This document shows, in pieces, positions 10,520 to 22,200 of a stretch of DNA of 64,000 nucleotides. How positions within the stretch are numbered: the first letter of the stretch is position 1; every line of letters starts with the position of its first letter. The DNA lies in NCBI GenBank assembly GCA_029204225.1, contig CM055095.1:42123723-42187722 (forward strand). Reading direction: 5' to 3'. Source of the DNA: Diphasiastrum complanatum (taxonomy: Eukaryota; Streptophyta; Lycopodiopsida; Lycopodiales; Lycopodiaceae). The notes under the pieces were generated by a model. The model had not been told where the DNA came from. It made no database searches and saw nothing but the letters and a program-made list of their open reading frames with translations. Both the position numbers and the translations under genes were made by a program.

Positions 10520-10521
<2 letters not shown>
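10365..10521 (-). repeat. right terminal inverted repeat
   Basis: Reverse complement of 4183-4340 with scattered mismatches: GAGGGGGGCGGGTAGATTAG at the inner edge, an AT tract, GGTACCGCGG motifs, and CGGGACCTATG at the outer edge. It is followed by (TA)n at 10522-10556. Confidence 0.85.
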
Positions 10522-10564
<43 letters not shown>

Positions 10565-10661
10565 GTAGCGGATCGCAGAAAAAAATAAAGGGTGTTGAGT
10601 CTCCTTACTTTTCATGAGAATCTTAAAGAATGGTGCCCTTAGGTTGAGAAAGACAAACAGG

Positions 10662-10986
10662 TGTTACGAGCATGTAACCAGTGCCGAACCGTATAGAACA
10701 CAGGAGGTCAGATACCACCGTCAGGGTCGTGTCCAGCGTACACGACCAACAGGGCAAGACAGTGTGAGTAGTGTGCCCCGGCACAGTCCATAGTCGTGGC
10801 AGGCCTAACACAGCCTAGGGACCCTGTCAGCATGATAGGGCTCCATGTTGGGTCCCGACGTGTAGTCGGCCACGTCAGTGCCGCGTGGCCGACACTTGGC
10901 AGTATGCATGCTACCAGTCAAGGAGTAGGCAAGGTTGGGTGGATCAGTTAGTTTTTGCCCTACTGTGGTGTTAGGATCTATTACAC
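10662..10986 (+). repeat. 5' LTR of chromovirus
   Basis: 325 bp, TGTTACGAGC to ATTACA, followed at once by the tRNA primer site. It is aligned with 13364-13721 and carries one deletion of about 33 bp near its end. Confidence 0.92.
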
Positions 10987-10987
10987 T

Positions 10988-10999
10988 AGTATCAGAGCC
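10988..10999 (+). promoter_or_regulatory. retrotransposon primer binding site (initiator-Met tRNA)
   Basis: TAGTATCAGAGC matches 11 of 12 bases of the usual plant primer site TGGTATCAGAGC and sits one base after the LTR. Confidence 0.85.
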
Positions 11000-11785
11000 A
11001 TCTCCTTCTTTGGGAGCTTAGTAGCAGCAGTGGAGAAAGTAGATAGTGTGCACAGAAATTCTTCAAATTCTCAGGAATTGTGAGAGCAGGGCAGCGCTGG
11101 AGAATCAGCTGTCTACTGAGAAAATCTTGATGCAAACTTCTGCTTTTCAGATAGAATTTGAGTCAAATTTGAGGAGCAGGTCCAGTGCTGCCAGATCAAA
11201 CTTTAACTCTGATTTTTGAGTGAAAACTAGTGAGTTTTGAACGGTTTCAGGGCAGAAAGCCTGGTATAGGTCCAGCACTCACGGAGCTGTGAAGAAATCA
11301 GATTTAACAGGCGGGTTTGACCTTCAAATCAGAGAAATTCTGGGCAAACGGGTTGCTGTCCAATCAGCGAGGGCAGGAAGTTGTAAATTCCGGAATTTTC
11401 TTGCATTTTTTCCGGTCTTTACCCAGTTTTCTGGGAGCTCCAGGGCTGCGCATAAATCAGCGAGCAGCTGTCTTTTTGTATTTCACATTTTCGGATAGAT
11501 TTGTGGCCTCAGATCTGAGTTTTCGGAGCAGCAGGGGCGCTACTCAGACAGCGAGGCTAGCCCACTGTCAAATCAGATTTTTCCTTTGTAAATTCAAGTT
11601 GGAATTCTGATTTTTCCGGGACAGCAGGTCTGAAATTGGTTGTGGAAGAGTTGAGAGGGTTCTTCTTTGGAAGTACAGTTCTTAGAAACAGCTAAGTTTT
11701 CTTTCCCTTCTCTGTACAGTGCTAATTAGTCTTTTCGACTTTTTTTTGAGAAGAAACGTCAGACACTCCTTTTCTATCTCTGAAA

Positions 11786-13352
11786 ATGACCACTTCTTTG
11801 GGACCTGATCAACCCCTGACAAGAGGCATTGATGAATTAGAAACGGAATCTCTGAGGTTCAGTAAGGGGAAAGAACCCATGGAGGTGGAGGAACAGAAAC
11901 AATGCAGCGAAGAACTCGACTACCAAGGAGCAGTATCTCCATTTGGTAACAAAAGTGGATGAATTGAAATTGGCTTTTGCCAATTTCAAATCCAGTATGG
12001 ACGACTCGTTCGCTGAGCTCAAAAGTTTAATTTTGAAATCCGCGAAAGGAAGCCTCCCATTCACTTCTCAGCCGTCCCCTTCTCTTGTCTAAATTTAAAG
12101 ATGTTTTTCCTGAAGATTTACCACATGGTTTACCACCTAGCAGAGAAGTAGATCATGTAATAAACCTAGTACCACACCTGTTTCTAAACCTCCGTATCGG
12201 GTCAGCCGAACAGAGGATGAAGAAATAATTAGGCAGTTAACAGATTATCTTGGGAAAGGCCAAATTCAGACCAGTAGTTCACCATGGGCCTCACCAATCC
12301 TTTTGGTGAAAAAGAAAGAGGGGTCTATGCGTCTTTGCGTAGATTACAGAGCCTTCAATAAAGCCACAATTAAGAATAAGTATCCCATGCCTCCGGCAAA
12401 CGAGTTGTTTAATCAACTCGACGGGGCTAAATTTTTCAGTAAAATAGACCTCAGATCGGGATATCATCAAGTCCGTATAAAGTCGGAAGATGTCCCAAAA
12501 ACAACTTTCAGGACTCGTCATGGTCATTATGAGTTTAAGGTGATGCCATTTGGGCTCACAAATGCTCCAGCTATCTTTATGACCTTGATGAACAGTGTCA
12601 TCAGGTGCTGGAGGATATGCTTCGAGCATATGTCAGGAAAAAGCAGACTAATTGGGAGGAGTATCTCTCGATATCAGAGTTTACTTACAACAGTACCAAA
12701 CATTCCGCTACGGGATACAACCCATTTATGTTGATGTACGGTTTTCAGCCACGCTCACCCACAGCTGCAGGGTTTAAACAAGAAAAAGTTGAAGCAGCTA
12801 GAAACTTTTTAGAAGACCTAAACCAGACGATAGAACATGCTAAGCGTAGCATTCGGCAATCCCAGGATTGAGCCAGGCATTATGTAGATCCACACAGACG
12901 AGATGTGTAGTTCTCCGCTGGTGAGAAAGTCTACTTGAGAGTCCCAGTTGACTCTAAAACCCTCAAATCAGGAGTGTGTGCTAAGTTGTCTCCTAGGTAT
13001 TGTTGTCCTTTTACCATCAGTAGGAGACTAGGCGAGGTAACCTATGAACTAGAACTCCCACAGCAGTAAGGTTTTTCCAGTCTTTCATGTAAGTCAGTTA
13101 CGAAAAGCCTTAGTCAGATCAGAAAATCTGGTAGGGGACAGTGTTCTAGTTCTCCCATTGGATTCTCAGCAACCTCCACATGAGCCAGAGGAAATTCTTG
13201 ATAGTAGAGAGACGCAGACTCGTCATACTCTATATAGAGAATATCTAGTCAAGTGGAATGATCAGCCTGTTGAGAATGCCACTTGGGAAATAGGCAGCGT
13301 CCTTCGCAAGATTTTTCCAGACTTTATCTTAGAGGACCAAGACGGTTCTTAA
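11786..13352 (+). pseudogene. chromovirus gag-pol remnant (gag start, RT, integrase end, chromodomain)
   Basis: A gag-like start (MTTSLGPDQP) at 11786 loses frame within 200 bases. RT follows at about 12090-12603: the [13 protein letters not shown] block, the [20 protein letters not shown] motif, [12 protein letters not shown] and the MPFGLTNAP block. Just before the catalytic YxDD the sequence jumps into integrase at 12604 ([21 protein letters not shown]), so the RT active site, RNase H and most of integrase are deleted. The end at 13158-13352 encodes a chromodomain (YLVKWNDQPVENATWE), which defines the chromovirus group and in relatives targets histone marks. Several frameshifts are present. 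Not functional. Confidence 0.93.
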
Positions 13353-13363
13353 GGGGGAGGGAG

Positions 13364-13721
13364 TGTTACGAGCACATAACCAGTTGCCGAACCCTAGAGA
13401 ACACAGGAGGTTAGATACCACAGTCAGGGTCGTGTCCAGCATACATGACCAACAGGGCAAGACTGTGTGAGTAGTGTGCCCCGACACGGTCCATATTCAT
13501 GGCGGGCCTAACACAGCCTAGGGACCCTGTCAGCAAGATAGGGCCCCACGTTGGGTCCCGACGTGCAGTTAGCCACGTCAGTGCCATGTGGCTGACACTT
13601 GGCAATATGCATGCTACCAGTCCTCACACTGGGCTAGGAGGGGCTTGCTCCATATCAGGAAGAGGCAAGGTTGGGTGGATCAGTTAGTGTTTGCCCTACT
13701 GTGGTGTTAGGATCTTTTACA
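13364..13721 (+). repeat. 3' LTR of chromovirus
   Basis: 358 bp, preceded by the purine tract AAGGGGGAGGGAG and followed by GCAGG, a near match to the ACAGG before the 5' LTR. Confidence 0.92.
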
Positions 13722-15334
13722 GCAGGTTTGTAAAGATTGGAGATAATAAGAAGGACAAGCTCGAAGATGGTTCAATAGAGAGGCAAAAAAAACTACTGTA
13801 CAAAGGTTTTAGTTTCTGGAAGAAAGAAGACAAAAAGGCCTGAACACATGTAGGTCTGGAATGGAAGATCATGATATATTCCTGAAATAATTAGAAAGGA
13901 GAGATAAAAGGGGCATGGAAGATCAAAAAATTAGGTCCATTCATGGATCTTGTTGTTAAGAGTCAGGCATATGTTCTAGAATGTCCACCAAGAAAAGAGC
14001 TCCTTAAGCTCTCAAGTGTACAAGGTTCGAACTTGACCAGAATGGGGATGAAAATTGTAGGTCCCACAACTGCTGTCCAAGAATAGGTAAGCTCTTTTGC
14101 TAGATCAATGATCCTCGTGAAAGAAGTTGGTTTGTCATCTAGCACTTTAAGTTCTCCGAGCCTTGCACCATCATAGAAATTAGACAAGTTGGAGGTTTCT
14201 TTCAAACAGGACAACAATTTTGCTACTAATAAATCAGCTTTTGTTCAATAGATAACAATTCTATTGAACAAACAGTTGTTGAGGGATTGGAGATAACAAA
14301 ACTTCTTAATGGGAACCAGGTATCTGGCACGCCTCAAGGAAATGAGGCCCATACGGGGAGTTGTCAAGATGATTGCTTTGTTGGAAACAAGTTAGTCTTT
14401 GCAAGTGGGGAAAGGCAAATGAAGACATTTGTAGGTTGGAAGGAAGTTGGCCAAGAAAGGAGCAGCTCATTAGTAGGGATCTAAATCGAGAGATTTATCA
14501 TCCATGTATTCCACTTGAGGAAAGAGGAAAGAGAATAATGCAGAGTGAGGCATGGAGAGAAACTTGGAGAGAGCTTGAGAAAAAGAGCTAGAGATCACCA
14601 AAGGGAGATGCAACGTTAATCAGAGCTGGAAAGGGAATCAGAGGCTCACAAAGAGAGGATAAGAGCATAAGTGAGAAATAGGCAGTTGGACATGGAATAG
14701 GTGTCAATATCATTGTTTGGAGAGCCGAACAAGTTTTTGAATACAATTATTGTCTCAAAGATGTGTTCATGTGCATTGCTACAAATGTTGCCAAACCTTT
14801 ACTATTATAAGTCTTGGAATTACTCTTCTTCTTCTTCTTCTTCTCCAAACATGCACATAAAAGATCCTAGCCCCTATGCAAAAGAAATTGGAGTTTCCAT
14901 TAGGTGTATAGAATGTTGATCCCAGTTGGGTCATAACTTTGGCAGTAAAAGAAAAATGACATCCATTTTGTGCGAATGGAATCTCACCTAACTGCCTGGA
15001 ATTGGACCTAAAACTACTGGGATTGTAATCCTCTTTTTTTTTTTTTCTCTATCTATTGATATCCCTATTGCATATATATTATGCTAAAAAAAATAAATTG
15101 GACTTTTCAACTGTTCGGTATTTGAACCTAAATCCTAAATCCTAATTGCTCCAAGCCCTAAACTCGAAACTACTGGAATTATAATTGTCTTTTTTTTTTC
15201 TTCTTTCTACTGATACCCATATTGCATGTATATTTTGAAAAAAAAAAAGACGTTTTGTTGGAAAACCAGCGAATCGTTGGTTTTTTGGGCTAGCGATTCG
15301 CGAATCTCAAGTGCAACTATATTATATACATATG

Positions 15335-15335
<1 letters not shown>
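13722..15335. other. intergenic, no recognised gene
   Basis: Open frames are short and unconvincing. A (CTT)n tract lies at about 14823-14845. Two diverged copies of a roughly 100-bp block (CTACTGG.ATT.TAAT, poly-T, CTATTGATA, TTGCAT) lie near 15005-15085 and 15165-15240. A patch rich in GCGATTCGCGAAT at 15268-15307 resembles a patch at about 17770-17820. Confidence 0.5.
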
Positions 15336-15391
<56 letters not shown>

Positions 15392-17275
15392 GGGTAAGCC
15401 TGTCGATGACGGGAGGTCGAAGGCGGCAGAGAATGTGTTAGTACGAAATGTGTGCTTGTGTGCGATGTATGCAGGTTTAGGGTTCTGAGAGCCCAACAAA
15501 GGTTCGTGTGTGTGCTTGTATGTGTATGTGTGTGTACATGTATGAGTGTGTATGTGTGTGGTTTGTGCATGTGATGTGTACGGATGTATATGTATGTGTG
15601 TGTGTGCGTGTATGTGTATGTGTTGTGTATGTATGTGTTTGCATGTGTGTGCGTTTTTATGTGTATGTGTTGTGTGTGTATTGTGTGTATGTGTGTGTGT
15701 TGTGTGTGGGTGCGTGTGTATATGTATGTGTTGTGCGTGCATGTGGTATGTGTGTGCGAGTGTGTATGTGTGCGAGTGTGTATATGTGCATGTGTTGTGT
15801 GTGTGTTGTGTGTGTATGTGTGTGTTTATGGAGTGTGTGTGTGTGTGTGTATGCATGTGTTTACGGAGTGTGTGTGTGTGTGCGTTTGGGCTGAGCTTTG
15901 ACCTCAGCAAAGCCCAAGCTGATCACTTGAGCTCTGAGTTCAACAAAGCCTTGGCTTGATCAGCCCGGCATTTGTTGAGCTCGAAAGTGTGTGTGTGTGC
16001 TTTAACCAGTAATTAATCATTAGGTTTAGGCTTTAGGCATTAGGCATAAGACATTAGGTTGCACCCATTAGGCATTAGGGTTAGGCTTTATACATTAATC
16101 ATTAGGGTTAGGCTTTAGGCATTAGGCATTAGATTGTTTGGGCTGAGCTTTGAGCTCAACAAAGCCTAGGCTGAACAGCTGAGATGTGAGCCCAAAAAAG
16201 CCCAACAAATACTGGACTAATCTGCCTAGGTTAGCCCAACAAATGTTGGGCTATGATAGCCGCTGGGATGAGTGCCCATCAAAGCTCAGCAAATGTTGGG
16301 CCGATCAGTCCAGCTCATCCTAACAAATGCTGGTCTATGAGAGCTGATGGGCTGATTAGCCCAGTTGTTGGTTTGATCAGCCCAACATTTGTTGGGCTCG
16401 AAAGTGTGTGTGTGTGTGGATATGCCCATCTAGCAATGTTGGGCTGATCAGCTCATCCCAGCAAATGCTAGGCTCTGAAAGTCGCTGGGTTGATTAGCCA
16501 GGAAAAGCTCAATTAGTCCGTGGGCTCGAAAGAGTGTGTGTTTGTGTTTTCTCAGTAAAACCCAAGAAATACCTGGATGATCAGCCTAGCTTAGCCCAAC
16601 AAATGTTGGGCTCTAAGACAAGTTGGAATGAGCTGATCAGCCCAACCAGAGCCAACAAGATCGTTGGGATGATGTCTGTGTGTGTTTGGGCTGAGCTCAG
16701 AGCTCAACAAAGCCTCAACTGATTAGGCTAGCTCATCCCAGCAAATGTTGGGCTCTGAGACCAGTTGGATTGATAGCCCAACAAATGCTAGGCTGATCAA
16801 ACCAACTAAGAGCCAAACAAATCGCTCGGGTGGTGTGTGTGTGTGTGTGTGTGTGTTAGGGCTGATGAGCTAAAGCCCCGACTGAACAGTTGAGATCTGA
16901 GCCCAACAAATACTAGATTGATCAACCTAGGTCAGCCCAACAAATGTTGTGTGTATGTGTATGTGTATGTGTGTGTGGGTGAGCGTGTGCGTGCGTGCGT
17001 GCGTGTGTGTGTGTGTGTGCTATGTGTGTGTATGGGTATGTGTGTGTGGGTTTGTGTGTTTTTGTGGCTGTGCGCAGTGTGTTGTGTTGTGCATGTGTTT
17101 GTGTATGTATATTTGTGTGCTTGTTGTGTCTGTGTGCGTGTGCGTGTGCGTGTGCGTGTGTTTGTGTGTGTGTGTGTGTTTACTTAGGGTTAGGGTTAAA
17201 GTGGGTCTTTATGGATGTGTGTGTGCATGTGTGCTTGGGCTGAGCTCAGAGCTCAGCAAAGCCCAACAAATGCTT
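15336..17275. repeat. (CA)/(GT) and palindrome-rich minisatellite region
   Basis: (CA)n at 15336-15386, degenerate TGTGTATGTG repeats at about 15500-15880, then irregular units of about 120-380 bp up to 17275. Each unit carries GGGCTGAGCT, CAGAGCTCAACAAAGCC, CCCAACAAATGTTGGGCT and CTGATCAGCC, and many end in (GT)n. The motifs GAGCTC, TGATCA and CCCAACAAATGTTGGG are self-complementary or nearly so. Open frames over the GT blocks are artefacts of the repeat. Confidence 0.9.
16015..16135. repeat. TTTAGGCATTAGG degenerate repeat, telomere-like
   Basis: About ten imperfect units of the types CATTAGG, TTTAGGC and TTAGGGTTAGGC. Another short TTAGGGTTAGGGTTA occurs at about 17186. The period and sequence only resemble the plant telomere unit TTTAGGG, so this is not a telomere. 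Confidence 0.7.
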
Positions 17276-18372
17276 TGCACGTTAGTGCTAAAAATTTTCA
17301 TAAAATGTTTTTCAAGATAGCATATATTACAGCAGCAGACGGCCATTTAGAACTGTAAAAGTATGAAAAAATTCAACATACTTGTATCTGGAAACCGTTA
17401 AAAGAACCTCCCTTCCAGTGTATAGAAAGTGATAGTTGTGAAGACCATGACGATTAGTGTTGAAAATCAAGACCTTAGTTTTCCATAGGTTGACAGACAG
17501 GCCCCATATGTGTCACAGTTGGGTAGCTCATCTTGACAATAACACAGTTAAGAGTTTTGTTTATATCTCATACACCAGTTCCTACATCTTGGATCTTGTA
17601 CTATAATGAAAAGATATCCTTTTTCAACAACAAATATGAGTTGTGTTGTTCTGAAGGATTAAGAGACTTAATGAGTTGAGTAAAAATAGACCAATGACTG
17701 CCATAAAATCTTTGTTGCTGGGTTGTTACACCATAGATCATAGTTACAGAGAATTGCGATTCTGGCCCCTAGGGCTATATCGATTTGCGAATCGCGATTA
17801 TGCAATTGGCGATTCGCTGCCCAGATCGTGGAAAAAAAAAAGCCAGAAATGTGAATACAGCTTTCAAAAGTGAATTACATGAGCATTTTTGCAATGTTAT
17901 GAAGTTGTGCTTGTTAATCCCAAAATTACAACTCTCAGTGCTTTTGGCAGTAGGATCCTTTCATTTTTTGTACGTCCTGTCTTGTATATGTAGATACTAT
18001 GAGTGGATTATTCTAGAGACTATGTAGTTTATCATATTACGTGCATAGTCATCAATGAGTTTATGTCAAGATACAAGCTGCCAAAAGCGTAATGAGTTTA
18101 CGTCAAGATACAAGCTGCCAAAAGCGTGATGCAATTTTTATGTTCGTCATGCTCCCATCATGCATATGCGATTATACTCAAGCTATGTTGATGAAAATTC
18201 GACATTATGGACTACGACGTGATCTTCCTTTGAATTTTGTAGCATTATGACACAAGTCTGCTGCAACTCTTTTGTCTTTTCTTGATTGTTTTTTGTTTAT
18301 TCCATGAAGTTCGGGCTCTCTCAGGACTCAGGTTATAGTGGCTCATGTGTCTTCCTCTGTTTACTTTACAAG
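17276..18372. other. probable end of MADS-box intron 1
   Basis: No MADS-domain exon is found here. A 37-bp perfect-but-one tandem duplication lies at 18054-18090 and 18091-18127. The end (TTACTTTACAAG) is a plausible splice acceptor for exon 2. Confidence 0.55.
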
Positions 18373-19244
18373 TATGAAGGAGATACTGGATAGATATGGC
18401 AAGCATCCAGAGGGGGTTCAAACTGGAACCGTCACAGATCCTAACAATGATGTAAGAATCTCTATTTTTTGAAACAGTAGATAACTATACATGCATATTC
18501 TTTAGGTTCAATCTTATCAAATGCAACCTTTCAAATCCATAAGATCACCGTATTTGTCATAAATGGTCTTACTTTCTATAGATGTAAAGCGTAATTTAGC
18601 ATATTGCTTCTGTTCATATATCTGATAGCAGAAATGGTTCAGGTAATTCTTTAAATCTCAGGTATTTTTGTTTCAATGATTATTCTTTTGAGGTTTGAAT
18701 GAGGCCATGGGATAGCTTTCTACTGAAACTACTATGCTCAACTTCCTCTAGGTAATGTTACAGTACTTGAACCGTGAGGTTCTAAGGATGAAGCAGCAGA
18801 TAGAACGAGCCCATCAGACACAGAGGTGCAGTAGTTGTTTGGCTAGAAAATTCATTTCTCTTCTATTTGCTATTTGGAGCTGTTTTGGAAGCTTGGACCA
18901 TTGAGATCGTGGGTTGAACATTTTTTTGTTACAGGCATATGATGGGTGAAGATCTTGCCATTCTTCCCTTAAAAGATTTGCAGCAACTAGAAGAACAACT
19001 TGATATAGGATTGCGTCATATACGTGCCAAAAAGGTGAGTCAACCTGGTCATCATTGTTCATTGGTGCAAGTTACAAAGATGTTAAAAACGAAAATAGAA
19101 GTTTTTGAACTCATAGATTTAGATGTCATTGTTATGGATTTAAGTTAGTAAATTCTGTTGTGTTTTATTATGGTTTGTTAAGTCAGTTTTTGGATATCTC
19201 AGGATCAGCTTCTTCTTGAACAGCTTGAAGAACTTCGTCGAAAG
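18373..19244 (+). CDS. MADS-box exons 2-5 (I region and K domain)
   Basis: Compact block of four exons with introns of 312, 109 and 168 bp. The frame is open throughout with no damage, and the coding sequence looks constrained beside its decayed surroundings. Exon 2 starts with the last base of a codon split by intron 1, as is usual in the family. Confidence 0.9.
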
Positions 19245-22200
19245 GTATGATAGCTTCAGCTGGAATATGTTCCAGTTTCAACATTCACTCTTTTTTCCAT
19301 TTCAGATGTGGTTCTATGCAAGTCAATTTTCTTGTTTCCATGTGCTGTTGGTCCAATATAAGGCATGACTATTTTCATCATGATTTGCTTTGCTTCGATG
19401 CTTTTTTGTCATCAAAGAATCAGTGAGCAGATATTCAGTTTTTGCTTCCGTGTCATTCATTTCATTATTTTTGGAAATCTAAGTTCAGCTTCTGCCAAAA
19501 TTCCCTCCAGTGATGGTTTGTTATTGTGGATAAACTTATTTTATAGCAAGTTTCCTGGATAATAAGCCAGCCTTCTTCCTTCAACCTAATATTTCAAGCT
19601 TTGCCAAGATACTTGTTAATATGTTTTTGTCATCACAATGTTTATTTTGTAACTTCACTCAATCCCGATAGCTTCTTGCTGTTTAGATTGTGGTAAAACT
19701 TGTGAAATTTCTTTCAACATCACATAGTTTCAAATTTGGAAAACGTGCAGGTAACCTCATTTTTTCGTATCATCTATTTATATAGCTAATGTAACTTGTT
19801 TCAGGTAGGTTGGTATTAATATGAAATTCAATGATACCTGAAAAGTAATCTCCAAAAAGTCTCTATTGCTTTGGATTTTGAGACTTTAATACGTATCTGA
19901 AAAGTCGTATAAGCTTCATATTTCTTTCAGATTGGATATGGGGCTAATGTTATAATGTTAAATGGCCATAGTTGAGAACTGTCAATTAATCACAAAAAAT
20001 CCATTATCATATATGTGGTGAGTTGATGATGACTTAATTGGCTTTGGTTAATAAACAATGCTGTGACCTGCCATTGCATTCTTAGATTTTGTCAAAACCT
20101 GATATAGAATTTGTTCTTGTTAATGCCCCAAACAAGCCACAATCTGTGGGGCCAGCTTTCCAGACGAAAAATATGCTGAGAATGCAATCTCTTTCTAGAA
20201 AGAGCATAGAGATGTACTCAATTACTAGAATAAACAAATCACATTGAGCATCTAGCAAGCTTCAAACAACTGGTTTTCGCTTTTCAATCCTGGAGGTGTA
20301 TGAGGCTGCTAGTGATGGACTTGGATGGCATGCTTTTGAATTTGTTTTTAAATTGTACATATTGATATATGCCATGTTACAACTTTAGACCCTGCCTTAA
20401 AAGTTATATAGCTAAGGGAATGAGAATTTTTCTCATTAAACACGTTCTTGATAACTACGACAGTTTATGTGTGACATCTTTTGCTTTCTACATAATGTCT
20501 TGATGAGCTTATGTAGGAACACTTATCTAAGGCTATATCCCTTCATATATGCATGACTACAAATCAGCATGAACATTTTTCTTAATGTCTTCTTAATGAC
20601 GTAAATGTTCTATGAATGAGTTAATGAATTATTTACTGAGCTTGAATGATGAACTATTATATGAGGATTAAATGATGGAATTGGTCATGCTACCCAATGA
20701 TATAGATTTGGGATAAGAAACTATCAAGATCAATGAACCAACGACACATTATCCTTGTTAATCCCAAGAATCATTGCCTTGGAAGCTCTAACATAGCATA
20801 GGGAAAGAACTAAAAGTATTGAAGTCTTCGTAGTAGACTAAAGATCCAAAAATTGAAGAGGCATCGAGAGGATGAATTGAGTGTACACTTAACTTAAAGA
20901 CTTGCTTGTGGATGAAGCAGGTCCATTAGTGGACTGTAAGATGGAAGGCTGTTCTTGATATTTGAGACATTAATACAGAAGATGTTCTCCTAAAAGCAAT
21001 CAGGCAAGCCTACCTGATCATGCAAAAGACTCATGATGCAACACATACCTTCCCCTTATGACCTAGAAGGTGAATCAAAGACTTTGGTGATGTTGATTCC
21101 ATTAGGGTTTATCGAAACAATTGCCAATTTAACGACTTGTCACTCATGTCACACAAATTGACAATCATTCAACAAGCAACTTTTAAGTTTCGACACTCAA
21201 GTTCAAGTTTCAATTAGTCCAAGCTCAAATACAAATAATTACTTGCGTGCTCATTTGCCTCTCTCATTTTCTATAGAAGGTAATTGAATGCATGTACACT
21301 AGTCTTTCTAGCTTATTTGTGGAAAGTCTATTTCTCTTCTTGGTGTGTGAGAGAGTAGATGCACTAGTTCCTCTCATAAGCTGTTCTGGTGCAATCCTTT
21401 GAGTGGACTCTCATTACATTGCGCTATAGCCTGGGGGTCCTCAGTGCACTTTCCATACTTCTCCCACCAAGATACTAGCCTCAATTGGCCCTCTCTATCA
21501 TGTGTCATGACCCTTTAAGATGTGAGGAACTCTACTCTCTCTAAAACATAATCATCCCATCATTGCAAACTTACTGCCCTACAACAACTTTTAGGAGCTT
21601 TTGAAGGTATTCAAACCATCTATTCTCAACTCATGGTCGTGGAATTGTCGAGGACGAGGTTTTTTCCATAGCAGCAAATGGGCAATTACATGTAAATGCC
21701 CATGAAACCAATTCTTTCTGTTTTTCTATTGGGCCTTTATCTCTCGAATCATGCAAATCAAGAAATGGGTAATATCTGTTAGAAGCTAGTCTCAAGTCAA
21801 TGCCATCGGTTGACAATTTGTCTTTTGCCGAAATAAAATGAAAGAGATTAAAATGGAGATTCAATTTCGAACTAAATTCAGAGATTCAAGAATTCATAAT
21901 GAGAAATTAGAATTGAGATAATAAATTCAAATTGAGCCTTGTGTGGTGATCCAGCTGCTCATAGACTTGTAGAGAAAGGCCATGGTGGACCCCTCTGTAT
22001 TTGTGAGCCCAACAATGTGCAGCGGCTATAGCCCAACAACTATTGACCTCACCTTGTTCCTAAAGGTCAATAAATAGATAATATTCTCGAATCGCTTGCT
22101 TGATCTACGATGCATTGCCCATGAGTTGGAAAAAACTATGTGTTGTGTACCTTCATGACTTGCCCCAATGCTGTAAATATGAATGCAAGCCTAAACATAA

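Larger units (their letters stand above)
4183..10521. mobile_element. hAT-like DNA transposon with GGTACCGCGG inverted ends
   Basis: The two ends, 4183-4340 and 10365-10521, are near-complementary over about 157 bp. Each starts CATAGGTCCCGC at the outer edge, runs through several GGTACCGCGG motifs and an AT-rich tract, and ends in TAAACCTACCCGCCCCCCTC or close to it. Both outer edges border (TA)n, so an 8-bp target duplication expected for hAT elements cannot be seen. Inside are a four-exon BED/DUF659/hAT-dimerisation transposase (+) and a convergent small gene (-). A second set of end-like motifs at 10215-10315 makes the right boundary ambiguous: the element may end at 10315, with the outer copy being extra. 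The transposase is broken, so this copy is probably immobile unless helped. Confidence 0.8.
10662..13721 (+). mobile_element. Ty3 chromovirus with paired LTRs and internal deletions
   Basis: LTRs are 10662-10986 and 13364-13721. Both begin TGTTACGAGCA and end in TTACA. The primer site at 10988-10999 (TAGTATCAGAGC) differs by one base from the initiator-Met tRNA complement. A purine tract (AAGGGGGAGGGAG) ends right before the 3' LTR. Flanks ACAGG and GCAGG are a target duplication with one mismatch. The 5' LTR lacks about 33 bp present in the 3' LTR, and substitutions are frequent, so the insertion is old. Internal sequence is about 2.4 kb: gag start, part of RT, the end of integrase and the chromodomain. 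Confidence 0.93.

Noticed and set aside
13963-14217. 84-codon minus-strand frame
   Set aside because: No recognisable domain or neighbouring signals, within chance length.
17184-17202. TTAGGGTTAGGGTTA as a telomere
   Set aside because: Only two units and not at a chromosome end.
15317-17320. Cys/Val-rich or His/Thr-rich frames over the GT/CA region
   Set aside because: Translation of (GT)n and TGTATGTG repeats on both strands.
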